A stretch of 64,000 bases of DNA from Pseudomonas sp. ok272 (GCF_900109995.1 NZ_FOCB01000007.1:62001-126000); one strand, 5' to 3'. Shown: positions 10,645 to 21,301, numbered from the stretch's first letter. Numbers and translations are program-made. Notes: generated by a model from the letters alone, not told the origin.

Positions 10645-10923
10645 GTGGCCAACACACCTTCCGCCAAAAAACGTGCAAAACAGGCTGAGAAGCGTCGCAG
10701 CCACAACGCCAGCCTGCGTTCCATGGTTCGTACTTACATCAAGAATGTAATTAAAGCCATCGACGCAAAAGACGCTGAAAAAGCTCAAGCAGCTTACGTT
10801 CTGGCTGTGCCAGTTATCGACCGCATGGCCGATAAAGGCATCATCCACAAGAACAAGGCAGCTCGCCATAAGAGCCGTCTGAACGGTCACGTCAAGGCTC
10901 TGAACCTTGCTGTTGCCGCATAA
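10645..10923 (+). CDS. rpsT: 30S ribosomal protein S20
   Basis: 92-residue basic protein that binds 16S rRNA. The sequence [17 protein letters not shown] at the N terminus and [17 protein letters not shown] near the C terminus are diagnostic. The start is GTG at 10645, preceded by GAGGAG; a rare start is common for rpsT, where it takes part in autoregulation. Followed by a strong terminator. Divergent from murJ. Confidence 0.98.
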   Translation: MANTPSAKKRAKQAEKRRSHNASLRSMVRTYIKNVIKAIDAKDAEKAQAAYVLAVPVIDRMADKGIIHKNKAARHKSRLNGHVKALNLAVAA

Positions 10924-10937
10924 GCGATAAGCTTGTG

Positions 10938-10966
10938 AAAAAAACCGACCTCCGGGTCGGTTTTTT
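10938..10966 (+). terminator. Rho-independent terminator of rpsT
   Basis: Stem ACCGACC / GGTCGGT with a TCCG loop, preceded by an A-run and followed by six T. Confidence 0.9.
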
Positions 10967-11000
10967 ATTGCCTGCGATTTAGTGAGCAGCGCAAAAAAAT

Positions 11001-11084
11001 GTGGGAGCGAGCCTGCTCCGAACAAAACCATCAGCCGACATCAATGCGACTGACAACCCTCTTCGCGAGCAGGCTCGCTCCCAC
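11001..11084. repeat. REP pair between rpsT and creA
   Basis: Left arm GTGGGAGCGAGCCTGCTC and right arm CGCGAGCAGGCTCGCTCCCAC in inverted orientation around a spacer of roughly 45 bases. The left arm has lost the last part of the REP core. Confidence 0.85.
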
Positions 11085-11105
11085 ACATTTTGAGCTACGT
11101 TGTGA

Positions 11106-11570
11106 TTAGTGAGCGCCCGGCCACGGCAAGATCGGAATCGCCGTCACCGCATTCTGCGGGCTGCCCTCGATCACGCGATCGCTATAGACCAGGTACACCA
11201 GGGTATTGCGCTTCTTATCGAGGAAACGCACCACCTGCATGGTCTTGAACACCAGCGACGTGCGCTCCTTGAACACTTCGTCGCCATCCTTGAGCTGACC
11301 CTTGAAGCTGATCGGCCCGACCTGGCGACAAGCGATGGACGCCTCCGCACGATCCTCGGCCAGGCCCAGGCCACCCTTCACCCCGCCCGTCTTGGCGCGA
11401 GACAAGTAGCACGTCACGCCATCAACCTTGGGATCATCGAAAGCCTCGACCACGATGCGGTCATTGGGGCCGACGAACTTGAACACCGTCGATACCTGAC
11501 CAATCTCTTCTGCCGACGCCAGTAGCGGCATCGCCACCAGCAGGCCCAGCAATCCTTTTGCTATGCGCAT
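11106..11570 (-). CDS. creA: CreA family protein
   Basis: Exported protein of unknown biochemical role. 154 residues with a signal peptide ([20 protein letters not shown]). The diagnostic CreA core follows: [56 protein letters not shown] and [13 protein letters not shown]. The start at 11570 was chosen over 11585 and 11576 because GAGGAAG sits about six bases ahead. It begins 12 bp after the proB stop and is probably in the same transcript. The linkage to the creBC two-component system seen in enterics is absent here. Confidence 0.9.
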   Translation of the reverse strand: MRIAKGLLGLLVAMPLLASAEEIGQVSTVFKFVGPNDRIVVEAFDDPKVDGVTCYLSRAKTGGVKGGLGLAEDRAEASIACRQVGPISFKGQLKDGDEVFKERTSLVFKTMQVVRFLDKKRNTLVYLVYSDRVIEGSPQNAVTAIPILPWPGAH

Positions 11571-11581
11571 GTGCATCTTCC

Positions 11582-12700
11582 TCAAACCAGAATCAGGTTA
11601 TCGCGGTGAACCAGTTCCGGCTCCGCCATATACCCCAACAGACCGACAATCGCCTCAGACGATTGACCAATGATTTTTTGCGCTTCCAACGCGCTGTAGT
11701 TGGCGAGGCCACGGGCAATCTCTCGACCATCCGGCGCCACGCAGACCACCATCTCACCACGACGGAAGCTACCCTGAACCAACTTGACGCCAACCGGCAG
11801 CAAGCTCTTGTTACCCTGTGACAACGCAGAAACAGCGCCCTGATCCAGCACCAAGGTGCCACGGGTCTGCAGATGCCCCGCCAGCCACTGCTTGCGTGCC
11901 GCCAGCATGCCGCGCTCTGGCGACAACAGGGTGCCGATGCGCTCGCCCGCCTTCAGGCGATCCAGCACGCGCTCCAGGCGCCCACCGACGATGATGGTGT
12001 GCGCACCGGAACGCGCCGCCAACCGTGCCGCGCGCAATTTGGTCTGCATCCCGCCACGACCCAGCGCACCCCCGGTACTGCCTGCCACAGCATCCAGGGC
12101 CGGATCATCGGCGCGCGCCTCATAGATCAACTTGGCGTCGGGATTGTTGCGCGGATCGGCATCAAACATGCCATCACGGTCCGTAAGGATCACCAGCAAG
12201 TCAGCCTCGACCAGGTTGGCCACCAGCGCCGCCAGGGTATCGTTGTCACCGAAGCGAATTTCGTCAGTGACCACCGTGTCGTTCTCGTTGATCACCGGAA
12301 TGACCTTGAGCTCGACCAGGGCACGCAAGGTGCTGCGGGCATTGAGGTAGCGCTTGCGATCAGACAAGTCGTCATGGGTCAGCAGAATCTGCGCGGTATG
12401 CCGGCCATGCTCGGCAAAACTCGACTCCCAGGCCTGGACCAGGCCCATCTGGCCGATGGCCGCCGCCGCCTGCAACTCATGCATCGCACTGGGTCGTACG
12501 GTCCAGCCAAGACGGCTCATGCCCGCGGCCACCGCCCCGGAGGACACCAGCACCAACTCAACACCCGCCTCGTGCAGCGCAACCATCTGCTCAACCCAGA
12601 CACCCATTGCCGCGCGATCCAAGCCCTTGCCGTCAGCCGTCAGCAAAGCGCTGCCGATCTTCACGACCCAACGCTGCGCACCTGTCACCTTGCTCCGCAT
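11582..12700 (-). CDS. proB: Glutamate 5-kinase
   Basis: First enzyme of proline synthesis; phosphorylates the gamma carboxyl of glutamate. 372 residues: amino acid kinase domain ([42 protein letters not shown]) then a PUA domain (from about residue 280). It follows obg on the same strand with a hairpin terminator in between. An ATG at 12703 directly in front is an equally possible start. Confidence 0.98.
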   Translation of the reverse strand: MRSKVTGAQRWVVKIGSALLTADGKGLDRAAMGVWVEQMVALHEAGVELVLVSSGAVAAGMSRLGWTVRPSAMHELQAAAAIGQMGLVQAWESSFAEHGRHTAQILLTHDDLSDRKRYLNARSTLRALVELKVIPVINENDTVVTDEIRFGDNDTLAALVANLVEADLLVILTDRDGMFDADPRNNPDAKLIYEARADDPALDAVAGSTGGALGRGGMQTKLRAARLAARSGAHTIIVGGRLERVLDRLKAGERIGTLLSPERGMLAARKQWLAGHLQTRGTLVLDQGAVSALSQGNKSLLPVGVKLVQGSFRRGEMVVCVAPDGREIARGLANYSALEAQKIIGQSSEAIVGLLGYMAEPELVHRDNLILV

Positions 12701-12777
12701 CATCTTCCAACCTATGCCGGCGAGCAGCGCGACCCAGCGCCACCCATGCGATTATTCGTAGTTATTTTTTTCAGATA

Positions 12778-12806
12778 CTAAAACGCCGCTCAGTGAGCGG
12801 CGCTTG
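12778..12806 (-). terminator. Terminator after obg
   Basis: Read leftward: GCGCCGCTCACTGAGCGGCG then TTTTAG. The stem is strong but the T-run is short, so some read-through into proB is possible. Confidence 0.6.
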
Positions 12807-12823
12807 TAGTTTACTGCAACGAA

Positions 12824-14086
<1,263 letters not shown>

Positions 14087-14196
14087 CTAAGACATAAGAC
14101 TCTTGCAAAAATGAGCGCAGCGACCTCAATCAACGACCGAAAATCCAGCGCCGGAGCCCATTACAAACAGCTTTGCAAGAGACTCACCCCACAAAC

Positions 14197-14227
14197 GAAA
14201 AAGCCCCGTCGCAAGACAGGGCTTTTC
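14197..14227 (-). terminator. Terminator after rpmA
   Basis: Read leftward: AAAAGCCCTGTC, loop TTGC, GACGGGGCTTTTTCG. A good stem ending in a T-run, which would separate rplU-rpmA from obg. Confidence 0.85.
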
Positions 14228-14241
14228 CAGCAACTACGTAA

Positions 14242-14517
14242 TTATGCCGCGACGACTGGAGTCTTCGGGACAATGCTCACGTAACGGCGGTTGAAAGCGC
14301 CTTTTACTTCGAACTTGATCACGCCGTCGATTTTCGCGAACAGGGTGTGATCTTTACCCATGCCAACACCGTAACCGGCGTGGAATTGGGTGCCGCGCTG
14401 ACGCACGATGATGTTGCCCGGAATGATAACCTGGCCGCCATACATCTTCACGCCAAGGCGTTTGGCTTCTGAGTCGCGACCGTTACGGGTACTACCACCA
14501 GCTTTTTTGTGTGCCAT
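14242..14517 (-). CDS. rpmA: 50S ribosomal protein L27
   Basis: 91 residues. The N terminus [15 protein letters not shown] and the segment [15 protein letters not shown] are diagnostic for L27, whose flexible N terminus reaches the peptidyl transferase centre. Second gene of the rplU-rpmA operon, 34 bp after rplU. Confidence 0.99.
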   Translation of the reverse strand: MAHKKAGGSTRNGRDSEAKRLGVKMYGGQVIIPGNIIVRQRGTQFHAGYGVGMGKDHTLFAKIDGVIKFEVKGAFNRRYVSIVPKTPVVAA

Positions 14518-14551
14518 GAGTCAATTCTCCTAGTGAGGAATTAGGCTGAAA

Positions 14552-14866
14552 TTAAGCCTGAATACCGGTGATTTTGATCTCGGTGTACCACTGGCGGTGG
14601 CCCATACGCTTCATGTGGTGCTTACGACGACGGAACTTGATGATGCGGACTTTATCGTGACGACCTTGGGAGATCACTTCAGCCACAACGGTAGCGCCAG
14701 CAACAACTGGAGCGCCGATGTTCACGTCATCGCCATTGGCGACCAACAGAACGCGATCGAAAGTCACGGATTCGCCGGTAGCGATTTCCAGTTTCTCGAT
14801 CTTCAGGTATTCACCTGGGGCGACCTTGTATTGCTTGCCACCAGTAACGATTACTGCGTACGACAT
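14552..14866 (-). CDS. rplU: 50S ribosomal protein L21
   Basis: 104 residues from the start at 14866 ([15 protein letters not shown]), with the C-terminal signature [17 protein letters not shown]. The reading frame is open to 15082 but that extension is leader DNA. Binds 23S rRNA. The promoter region 14867-15105 is shared with the divergent ispB, a common bacterial arrangement. Confidence 0.99.
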   Translation of the reverse strand: MSYAVIVTGGKQYKVAPGEYLKIEKLEIATGESVTFDRVLLVANGDDVNIGAPVVAGATVVAEVISQGRHDKVRIIKFRRRKHHMKRMGHRQWYTEIKITGIQA

Positions 14867-15105
14867 GGTATTTCTCCGATAATCCTGCTCACCCAGCGCT
14901 TTATAAGAAAAAGTATTGGCTGGCATGGCTGCATGGGATGGACGCCCCAAATGCAATTGCGTAAGGCAGGTGCTGCCCAGGAAGTTCAGGGTGCGCGATT
15001 GTACGCAAGGCACGAGCGCCTTGCAAGGGGCCGTCCATCGCGCCTTGACACCCGCGGGTGTGGGTCCTAGCATGCCGCGCAACCCTTCTGGAGCAACTGT
15101 CGCTG

Positions 15106-16074
15106 ATGCAACCCCAAGCTTTCTACCGCGCGGTGGCGGACGATTTTAGCGCCGTCGACGGCATTATCAAGAAGCAGCTGACTTCCCGAGTACCGCTGGT
15201 ATCGAAAATCGGCGACTACATTACCTCGGCCGGCGGTAAGCGCCTGCGTCCTTTATTAGTGTTGCTGTGTGGCAAGGCCCTGGGTCGCGAAGGCGACGAC
15301 ATGCGCCTGCTGGCCGCCACTATCGAGTTCCTGCACACCGCCACCCTGCTGCACGACGACGTGGTCGACATGTCCGGCATGCGGCGTGGCCGCTCGACCG
15401 CCAACGCCATGTGGGGCAACGCCCCGAGCGTGCTGGTGGGCGACTTCCTCTACTCGCGCTCCTTCGAGATGATGGTCGAACTGGGTTCGATGCCGGTGAT
15501 GAAGATCCTGTCGCAAGCTACCCGGATCATCGCCGAGGGCGAAGTGCTGCAACTGTCCAAGGTACGCGACGCCAGCACCACCGAAGAAACCTACATGGAA
15601 GTCATCCGCGGCAAGACCGCGATGCTTTTCGAGGCTTCGACCCACAGCGCCGCGGCCCTGGCTGGCGCCACGCCGGAACAGAGTGAAGCGCTACGCACCT
15701 TCGGCGATCACCTGGGCGTGGCCTTCCAACTGGTCGACGACCTGCTCGATTACCGCGGCGACGCCGAGACCCTGGGCAAGAACGTCGGTGACGACCTGGC
15801 CGAAGGCAAGCCAACTTTGCCGTTGATCTACACCATGCGCGAAGGCACCCCGGAACAAGCCGCCTTGGTCCGCCAAGCCATCCAGAAAGGTGGTATCGAG
15901 GACCTGGAAAGCATCCGCGCTGCCGTCGAGGCCTCGGGCTCGCTGGACTACACCGCGCAACTGGCCCGCGATTACGTGGCCCGCGCGATCCAGTGCCTGG
16001 AAGCGCTGCCCGCCAGCGAGTACCGCGATGCCTTGGTCGAACTGAGCGAGTTCGCGGTCGCACGTACACACTGA
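15106..16074 (+). CDS. ispB: Polyprenyl (octaprenyl) diphosphate synthase
   Basis: Chain-elongating trans-prenyltransferase that makes the ubiquinone side chain. 322 residues from 15106 ([10 protein letters not shown]). First aspartate-rich motif LLHDDVVD near residue 84, second motif [11 protein letters not shown] near 210. The GKRLRPLL and [10 protein letters not shown] stretches are typical. Pseudomonads make ubiquinone-9, so the product may be nonaprenyl rather than octaprenyl; the sequence alone does not settle this. Confidence 0.96.
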   Translation: MQPQAFYRAVADDFSAVDGIIKKQLTSRVPLVSKIGDYITSAGGKRLRPLLVLLCGKALGREGDDMRLLAATIEFLHTATLLHDDVVDMSGMRRGRSTANAMWGNAPSVLVGDFLYSRSFEMMVELGSMPVMKILSQATRIIAEGEVLQLSKVRDASTTEETYMEVIRGKTAMLFEASTHSAAALAGATPEQSEALRTFGDHLGVAFQLVDDLLDYRGDAETLGKNVGDDLAEGKPTLPLIYTMREGTPEQAALVRQAIQKGGIEDLESIRAAVEASGSLDYTAQLARDYVARAIQCLEALPASEYRDALVELSEFAVARTH

Positions 16075-16087
16075 AGCACTGCAAAAC

Positions 16088-16116
16088 CCCGTGGGAACGA
16101 GCCTACTCCCCACGGG
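16088..16116 (+). repeat. REP-like palindrome after ispB
   Basis: CCCGTGGG and CCCACGGG enclose a degenerate REP core (AACGAGCCTACTCC). It is a single element 14 bp after the ispB stop and may also act as a transcript end for ispB. Confidence 0.55.
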
Positions 16117-16195
16117 TTATCCCCCGCTACGCCCTCTCCCCGCTAAAACCCTATATAATGTGCGCTTTTAGCGATCCTGAATCCAAGGAGCCTTA

Positions 16196-16537
16196 GTGAG
16201 CACGTTGCCACCCTGCCCGAAATGCAGTTCCGAATACACCTACGAAGACGGCGCCCAACTGATCTGCCCGGAGTGCGCCCACGAATGGTCCGCCACGGGC
16301 GAAGCCGACGCTGCGTCCGATGAAACAGTGAAAAAGGACTCGGTCGGCAATGTCCTGCAAGATGGCGACACCATCACCGTGATCAAGGACCTCAAGGTCA
16401 AGGGCACCTCGCTGGTGGTCAAGGTCGGCACCAAGGTCAAGAACATCCGCCTGTGCGATGGCGACCATGACATCGACTGCAAGATCGACGGTATCGGCCC
16501 GATGAAACTCAAATCCGAGTTCGTCAGAAAAGTCTGA
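16196..16537 (+). CDS. yjdM: Zinc ribbon protein, YjdM/PhnA family
   Basis: 113-residue cytoplasmic protein. An N-terminal zinc ribbon holds C7, C10, C24 and C27, followed by the PhnA domain ([42 protein letters not shown]). The start is GTG at 16196 with AAGGAG just before it and a TATAAT at 16154-16159. Despite the historical name it is not linked to C-P lyase genes here; its function in the family is unclear. Confidence 0.92.
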   Translation: MSTLPPCPKCSSEYTYEDGAQLICPECAHEWSATGEADAASDETVKKDSVGNVLQDGDTITVIKDLKVKGTSLVVKVGTKVKNIRLCDGDHDIDCKIDGIGPMKLKSEFVRKV

Positions 16538-16547
16538 GCCCGCTGCA

Positions 16548-16576
16548 TTCCATCCCACGCCCTGCGCGGGATGGAA
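16548..16576 (+). terminator. Hairpin after yjdM
   Basis: TTCCATCCC and GGGATGGAA pair around an 11-base loop. No T-run follows, so this is only a possible terminator or 3' stabilising stem. Confidence 0.4.
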
Positions 16577-16687
16577 CCTACCCCCTCCTCCCCCTACTCG
16601 CACCCCGTCGCAGATCGCCAGACCCATTGATCTTGCCCAACTCCCGGGCACAACCCCGCAGAAACCGCCAATAGGCACTTGCTATTA

Positions 16688-16711
16688 ATTGAATAAGAAT
16701 TATTCTCATCG
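16688..16711 (+). promoter_or_regulatory. Fur-box-like palindrome
   Basis: The sequence GAATAAGAATTATTCTCATC contains the exact palindrome GAATAA-GAA-TTATTC and has the AT-rich NAT pattern of Pseudomonas Fur boxes (compare GATAATGATAATCATTATC). It lies about 27-49 bases before the start of the next gene, where a promoter would be expected. Confidence 0.7.
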
Positions 16712-16736
16712 GACCATTCAAACGGAGATGAGCATC

Positions 16737-16994
16737 ATGACTTACTTGATCGATGCCTGGCTGGACCGCCCACACCCTTACCTCAGGATCCTGCATCGGG
16801 AAACCGGGGAAGTCTGTGCGGTACTGGAAGAAGAAGCGCTAAGCGAGTTGCAAGACCAGGGCGACCTTGACCTCCACAGCCTGAGCTCCAGCGAGCCGGT
16901 GGTACTCAAGGAACTGGTGCGCAACCTGTTTCTATTCTGCTACGCCCGAGCCTTGCGCCCGGTGAGCGATTTGAACAGCACATTCCAGATATGA
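16737..16994 (+). CDS. Small conserved protein, PA4570-like, probably iron-regulated
   Basis: 85 residues, no signal peptide or membrane segment. The sequence (YLIDAWLDRPHPYLRILHRETGEVCAVLEEEAL) looks like the pseudomonad family found between ispB and fklB, of which P. aeruginosa PA4570 is the example I recall; its molecular role is unknown. The start at 16737 is 9 bases after GGAG; a start at 16728 lacks proper spacing. The Fur-like palindrome just upstream suggests expression when iron is scarce. Confidence 0.75.
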   Translation: MTYLIDAWLDRPHPYLRILHRETGEVCAVLEEEALSELQDQGDLDLHSLSSSEPVVLKELVRNLFLFCYARALRPVSDLNSTFQI

Positions 16995-17005
16995 GCCACA
17001 CAACA

Positions 17006-17100
17006 CCCTGTAGGAGCGAAGCTTGCTCACGATGCAGGCGACTCGGTCTGGCTAGCAGATCGTATCGATGCGTTCGCGGGCAATCCCCACGCCTACAGGG
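17006..17100. repeat. Divergent REP pair before the fklB 3' end
   Basis: CCCTGTAGGAGCG at the left pairs with CGCCTACAGGG at the right; each arm keeps part of a REP core (GCTTGCTCACG, CGCGGGCAATCC). It belongs to the TAGGAGCG subtype and is more decayed than the others. Confidence 0.7.
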
Positions 17101-17109
17101 TTAACGCAA

Positions 17110-17727
17110 TTACAGAACGTCGAGCAGTTCGACGTCGAACACCAGAACGCTGTGCGGCGGGATGCTGCCAACGCCTTGAGCGCCGTAAGCCAGTTCGCTC
17201 GGCACGTACAGGCGCCATTTGCTACCGGCATTCATCAGTTGCAGGGCTTCGGTCCAGCCAGCGATCACGCCGCCAACCGGGAATTCTGCAGGCTGGCCAC
17301 GATCGTAGGAGCTGTCGAACACAGTGCCGTCGATCAGGGTGCCGTGGTAGTGCGTACGCACGGTGTCTTCACGCGATGGCTTGGCGCCTTCGCCTGCGGT
17401 CAGGACTTCGAACTGCAGACCCGAAGCCAAGGTAGTGATGCCGTCACGCTTGGCGTTTTCAGCCAGGAATGCCAGGCCTTCGCCAGCCGCGGCTTCAGCC
17501 TTGGCTGCCGCTTCGGCTTGCATGATTTCACGGATAACCTTGAAGCTGGCAGACATCGCTTCCTGGCCAACACGGCTTTCCTTGCCGGCGAACGCGTCGG
17601 TCAGGCCGGCCAGGATCGCATCCAGGTTAACGCCCGGCGGGGGGTTGTCGCGCAGTTGGTCGCCCAACTGACGGCCAATGCCGTAGCTGACGCGCGTTTC
17701 GTCGGTAGACAGATTTACTTCGGACAT
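17110..17727 (-). CDS. fklB: FKBP22-type peptidyl-prolyl isomerase
   Basis: Mip/FkpA-type prolyl isomerase of 205 residues from 17727 (MSEVNLSTDE). The N-terminal helical dimerisation domain (YGIGRQLGDQL, about 1-90) precedes the FKBP catalytic domain (GLQFEVLTAGEGAKP, HYHGTLIDGTVFDSSYDRG, AGWTEALQLM, IPPHSVLVFDVELL). No signal peptide, so it is cytoplasmic, unlike FkpA. Confidence 0.93.
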   Translation of the reverse strand: MSEVNLSTDETRVSYGIGRQLGDQLRDNPPPGVNLDAILAGLTDAFAGKESRVGQEAMSASFKVIREIMQAEAAAKAEAAAGEGLAFLAENAKRDGITTLASGLQFEVLTAGEGAKPSREDTVRTHYHGTLIDGTVFDSSYDRGQPAEFPVGGVIAGWTEALQLMNAGSKWRLYVPSELAYGAQGVGSIPPHSVLVFDVELLDVL

Positions 17728-17884
17728 GACACTGCTCCGCTGTGCGGACGGCCCGAGAGAGTACCGTGCGAGCACAGCCCATCCCGGAGCGCCCGGAACC
17801 AAAAGGGCGAGCAGACTAGCACACAAGCCCCGTCTTTGATCAGGGGGTGCCCTGTCAGGCCGAACCACACCGCGCGCCACCCAC

Positions 17885-18172
17885 CTAGAGCGGCACCTTC
17901 AGGCTCTCTTCCACACTGGCCACCAGGCCGCACATCTCGTCATGCACCAAGGTGTGGATCAGATTGAATGACAACTTGGGGAAGGCATGCAGCACCTGCC
18001 GTGCATGCTCCACCGAACGCAGGCTCAACATCTGCCCATGGCCATCGCTGAGCGGATACGCCGCACCGTGCATCCGTGCTTCGAGCAGGTAGATCCCACC
18101 TTCCATCGAGATCAGATTCAGCTCATCGACCTTCCCGGCGATGGCATAGGCGTTCAACTCGTGCAGGTTCAT
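17885..18172 (-). CDS. Small hypothetical protein, DUF6482-like
   Basis: 95 residues, cytoplasmic. NLHELNAYAIAGKVDELNLISMEGGIYLLEARMHG and the following ARQVLHAFP region resemble the pseudomonad DUF6482 family; this assignment is from memory. It sits between fklB and a YqhA-like gene, the same place where P. aeruginosa has a small hypothetical gene. No function is known. Confidence 0.7.
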   Translation of the reverse strand: MNLHELNAYAIAGKVDELNLISMEGGIYLLEARMHGAAYPLSDGHGQMLSLRSVEHARQVLHAFPKLSFNLIHTLVHDEMCGLVASVEESLKVPL

Positions 18173-18307
18173 GAGCGCACCCCTTGTAATGAACAGCCAA
18201 GACCCTTAGAGGGATATGCCTGGACGCCCAAAAGCACAAGCCACAAACGCCGCCGCCCGTCCGTTTTGCAACGGCCGGGCGGCAAAGTGATGCACGGGCG
18301 GGGTCAA

Positions 18308-18796
18308 TCAGTGCTTGGTCAGCTTATCCAGGTAGCCCATGGCAAACGCCGAGATCACGAAGGTCATGTGGATAATCACGTACCACTTCAAGTGCTCTGG
18401 GTCGATGTTCTTGGCGTCCATGAAAATGCGCAGCAGGTGGATCGAGGAAATGGCCACGATGGAGGCCGCGACTTTCATCTTCAGGGACGAAGAGTCCATG
18501 GTGCCCAGCCAGTTGAGCTTTTCCTTGGAGTCATCGATATCGAGTTGGGACACGAAGTTCTCGTACCCGGAGATCATCACCATCACCAGCAGGCCACCCA
18601 CCAGCGCCATGTCGATCAGCGACAGCAGCACCAGGATCAGGTCCGACTCAGCCATCGAGAACACGTTGGGAATAACGTGGAAGACTTCCTGAAAGAACTT
18701 CAGGGCCAAGGCCAACAAGCCCAGGGACAGGCCGAAGTAGATCGGTGCCAGCAACCAGCGCGAGGCGTACATTGCATTTTCGATAAAACGTTCCAT
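18308..18796 (-). CDS. YqhA / TIGR00645 family inner-membrane protein
   Basis: 162 residues with three to four hydrophobic segments (around 12-30, 55-75, 110-128 and 135-155). [27 protein letters not shown] and [25 protein letters not shown] are the family signature. Function unknown. Leftward, with its own gap on both sides. Confidence 0.88.
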   Translation of the reverse strand: MERFIENAMYASRWLLAPIYFGLSLGLLALALKFFQEVFHVIPNVFSMAESDLILVLLSLIDMALVGGLLVMVMISGYENFVSQLDIDDSKEKLNWLGTMDSSSLKMKVAASIVAISSIHLLRIFMDAKNIDPEHLKWYVIIHMTFVISAFAMGYLDKLTKH

Positions 18797-18954
18797 TGAA
18801 TCTCACACAAGGGCTGGAAATGGCGGCGAGTATATCAGCCGCTCAACCCCCCATAAACCACGGTAAATCCCGGTGCTGCACGTCCGGCCAGGCATTTTCT
18901 GCTAGTGTCCAAAGCATTCGCCCCTCATGTTGCGTCGCACGGGAAACCTGGAAC

Positions 18955-20784
18955 ATGGATTTGCGCTTGCCCTTGATGGTTGCTGGTCTTGGCTTGATCA
19001 GCCTGATCGGCGGCTGCTCGCCCAGCGATGAAAAACGCCCGCAGAGCCTGGAAGACAAGACCGCACAGTTCGAGCAGTCGCTGGACGCGATTGCCGACCC
19101 CAAGCTCAAGAGCGCCATCGCCAGCCTTGGCAGCTCGCTGCTGCTGCTTGAACGCGCCCAGCAAAAGCTCGCCAGCAAGCCGATCGAAACCGAGTACGGC
19201 GACGACAGCATGGCGTTGCTCAAGCACTATCCAACCCCGCAGGCGTTGGTCGATACCTACATCAACGGGTTGTTCGTCCTGCGCAAGGACTCCAGCTCCG
19301 ATTACCTGACTGACCTGCAACCGGTGTTCCCCTTCAACTTCAACATACCCGCCGAGTTCCCCTTCCCCCACGGCCTGGAATGGCAATCGGTGACACTGAG
19401 CAACAAACAGGTCATCGCATTCCAACCCGAATGGTCGGAGACCGACCCGGGCATTCAGTTGAGCCCCTCCAGCTCCAGCCTGACCAATCCAGATGACCTG
19501 ACGGTGGCCTATCCGTTTATCGAGGGGCTGGAAGTCGCCAACGCAAACCAGCCGCAGCCACAATCCCTGCAGGGCAAGGTCGAAATCATTGCGCCGCGCC
19601 GGGTGGTGACATTCAACCTGTCGAAAAAGGATCTCGGGCAAACCCGCAGCGATGACAACCTGCGCATCACCCTGCGAGCCCTGGAAAAGAACTATGCGCA
19701 AGTCGAGGTAACTAACAGCGCAGCCTTGGCCAGCGAGGTCAGCGACACGCCGCTCAACCCGCTGATCGTCCAGGCCAGGGACAAGACGGGGCAATTCCTG
19801 AGCCGCGCCGGTTCGATCAATGAAGGCCCTGAGCAAATTGCCTTCTACCAGACACAACTGGCCCAGATGCAAAAGCAAACGGCCTGGAGCGAGGCCTTCG
19901 AAAAGCAGCTGGACGAACAAACCCAAGCGTTTGAAAGCAAGCAGGTGAGCCATTACACCAAGGTGTACTTCAATGGCGTCATTGACACCCTGGAAGTCAA
20001 CGTACTGGACTTTTCCAGCGTCACCGTCACCCGCAAGGACCTGGCGTTACCGGTGCGACGCTTCGACCGGGTCACCACCGACAAAACCATTCAGCCCCTC
20101 AACCTGCCCATAGTGGTGTATGACGACCAGGCCAGCACCTGGCTCAAGAGCGCGACACTGGATCAAGAGCAGTTGAAGAACAGCGTGCGTATCAGCCAAT
20201 CGGTCGAAGACGCCAGCGCCGCACGCATCGAGTTCGATCATCCGAAAAGCTTCAACGACGAACTGCTCGGCGCCTCACTCAGCCCCGGCGACACGCCGCT
20301 GACCTTCTTTACCCAAAACGACCAGGGCAAGCTCGGCAAACCCATAGAACTACCGCCCGAAGCCTTCGTCATCGACCCCATCGCCGCCACCATCACCTAC
20401 GACTTGACCCTGTTCCCGGAAACACCAGCGTATGCAGTGGGGTCGATGCCATTGTTCCTGGCCGACATCGAAAAAGGCAGCGTGGAGGCCAGCGCATTGC
20501 CCAAGGGGCTGGAACTCAAGGAAAACGCCCTGATCGTTGATCAAAAGCGCTTCCCCGCCCAGGACTGGCGCTTCTTTGCCAAGGATGGGAGTGGTCATTA
20601 CCTGAAGGAGATCCTCACCGTCAGCCATGACGCTGGCGCGCAGGGACGCGATCTGTTCGATGTGCATTATTTCTATGGCAAGCCGACCACGCTGGAAACC
20701 TACCAGCGCACCGACCTGGAAACCGTCGAGTACGGTTTTGAGGTCAAGCTCGACAAGGCCGAAACCGCACCCCCTGCCGACTGA
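18955..20784 (+). CDS. Large putative lipoprotein of unknown function
   Basis: 609 residues from 18955. The N terminus MDLRLPLMVAGLGLISLIGGC is a lipoprotein signal ending in GGC; the residue after Cys is Ser, which predicts the outer membrane. Downstream there is a helical stretch (about 30-80) and then long beta-rich, charged sequence without any membrane segment. I do not recognise a named domain. Codon use matches the neighbours. No clear terminator follows at once; the next rightward terminator is at 21229-21264. Confidence 0.75.
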   Translation: MDLRLPLMVAGLGLISLIGGCSPSDEKRPQSLEDKTAQFEQSLDAIADPKLKSAIASLGSSLLLLERAQQKLASKPIETEYGDDSMALLKHYPTPQALVDTYINGLFVLRKDSSSDYLTDLQPVFPFNFNIPAEFPFPHGLEWQSVTLSNKQVIAFQPEWSETDPGIQLSPSSSSLTNPDDLTVAYPFIEGLEVANANQPQPQSLQGKVEIIAPRRVVTFNLSKKDLGQTRSDDNLRITLRALEKNYAQVEVTNSAALASEVSDTPLNPLIVQARDKTGQFLSRAGSINEGPEQIAFYQTQLAQMQKQTAWSEAFEKQLDEQTQAFESKQVSHYTKVYFNGVIDTLEVNVLDFSSVTVTRKDLALPVRRFDRVTTDKTIQPLNLPIVVYDDQASTWLKSATLDQEQLKNSVRISQSVEDASAARIEFDHPKSFNDELLGASLSPGDTPLTFFTQNDQGKLGKPIELPPEAFVIDPIAATITYDLTLFPETPAYAVGSMPLFLADIEKGSVEASALPKGLELKENALIVDQKRFPAQDWRFFAKDGSGHYLKEILTVSHDAGAQGRDLFDVHYFYGKPTTLETYQRTDLETVEYGFEVKLDKAETAPPAD

Positions 20785-20788
20785 GCCA

Positions 20789-21106
20789 TCAACCCAGGGT
20801 ACGGCAGCGTCCGCCGTTTATTTCCCGCAGTTGGGCTTGCAGGTGCAGGCACCAGATTTGCGGATCGTCGGCAAGCTCGTATCCATTGAGGGTCAGGCTT
20901 TCGACGATGGTGTCCAGGATCGACTCCGCCACGAAGGGTCCATGAAACGGGCCCTGGGCCTTGATTGCGGAGGGCTGTTCGCCCGCCATGCCGGCGGCAA
21001 ACAACAGGGTCCACATGCCCGTATCCCCGGCCAGCGGGCGGATACTGCATTCGATGCGGGTAACCAGGCCCAGGCATCGGCGGGTAAGGCAGAGGTTGCG
21101 CGACAT
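20789..21106 (-). CDS. Hypothetical protein, PA4575-like by position
   Basis: 105 residues with a Cys/Arg-rich N terminus (MSRNLCLTRRCLGLVTRIEC) and no membrane segment. It lies directly before the Lon-like protease gene on the same strand, where P. aeruginosa has a small hypothetical gene (PA4575). Its 3' end is only 4 bp from the end of the lipoprotein gene on the other strand. No function can be assigned. Confidence 0.65.
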   Translation of the reverse strand: MSRNLCLTRRCLGLVTRIECSIRPLAGDTGMWTLLFAAGMAGEQPSAIKAQGPFHGPFVAESILDTIVESLTLNGYELADDPQIWCLHLQAQLREINGGRCRTLG

Positions 21107-21149
21107 GGCGGCGACCCTCGATAGATCCGGTATTCAGCTCCCACGCGGC

Positions 21150-21264
21150 AGCTGTCTCGATCCAGTGATGACTGTCGATATCCTAAACCTGAGCATAGAA
21201 GAAAAGTTGAATCAGCATGTTGCTGAACACCAACAGGCGCCGAATGGTCGCCTGTTGGTTTTTT
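21150..21264 (+). ncRNA. Candidate small RNA or long 3' UTR ending in a strong terminator
   Basis: A short perfect hairpin (TCAGCA-TGT-TGCTGA, 21212-21226) is followed at once by a rightward terminator stem and T-run, as in many Hfq-type small RNAs. No rightward coding sequence lies between 20784 and here. The 5' end given is a guess. The alternative is a 450-base 3' UTR of the lipoprotein gene that would be antisense to the gene at 20789-21106. Confidence 0.35.
21229..21264 (+). terminator. Rightward rho-independent terminator without an adjacent gene
   Basis: Perfect 11-bp stem ACCAACAGGCG / CGCCTGTTGGT, 9-base loop, six T. In the leftward direction there is no T-run, so it is one-way. Confidence 0.85.
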
Positions 21265-21301
21265 GACGTCACGCTTGAAGGCGCGGGCCTACTCCCACGA
21301 G

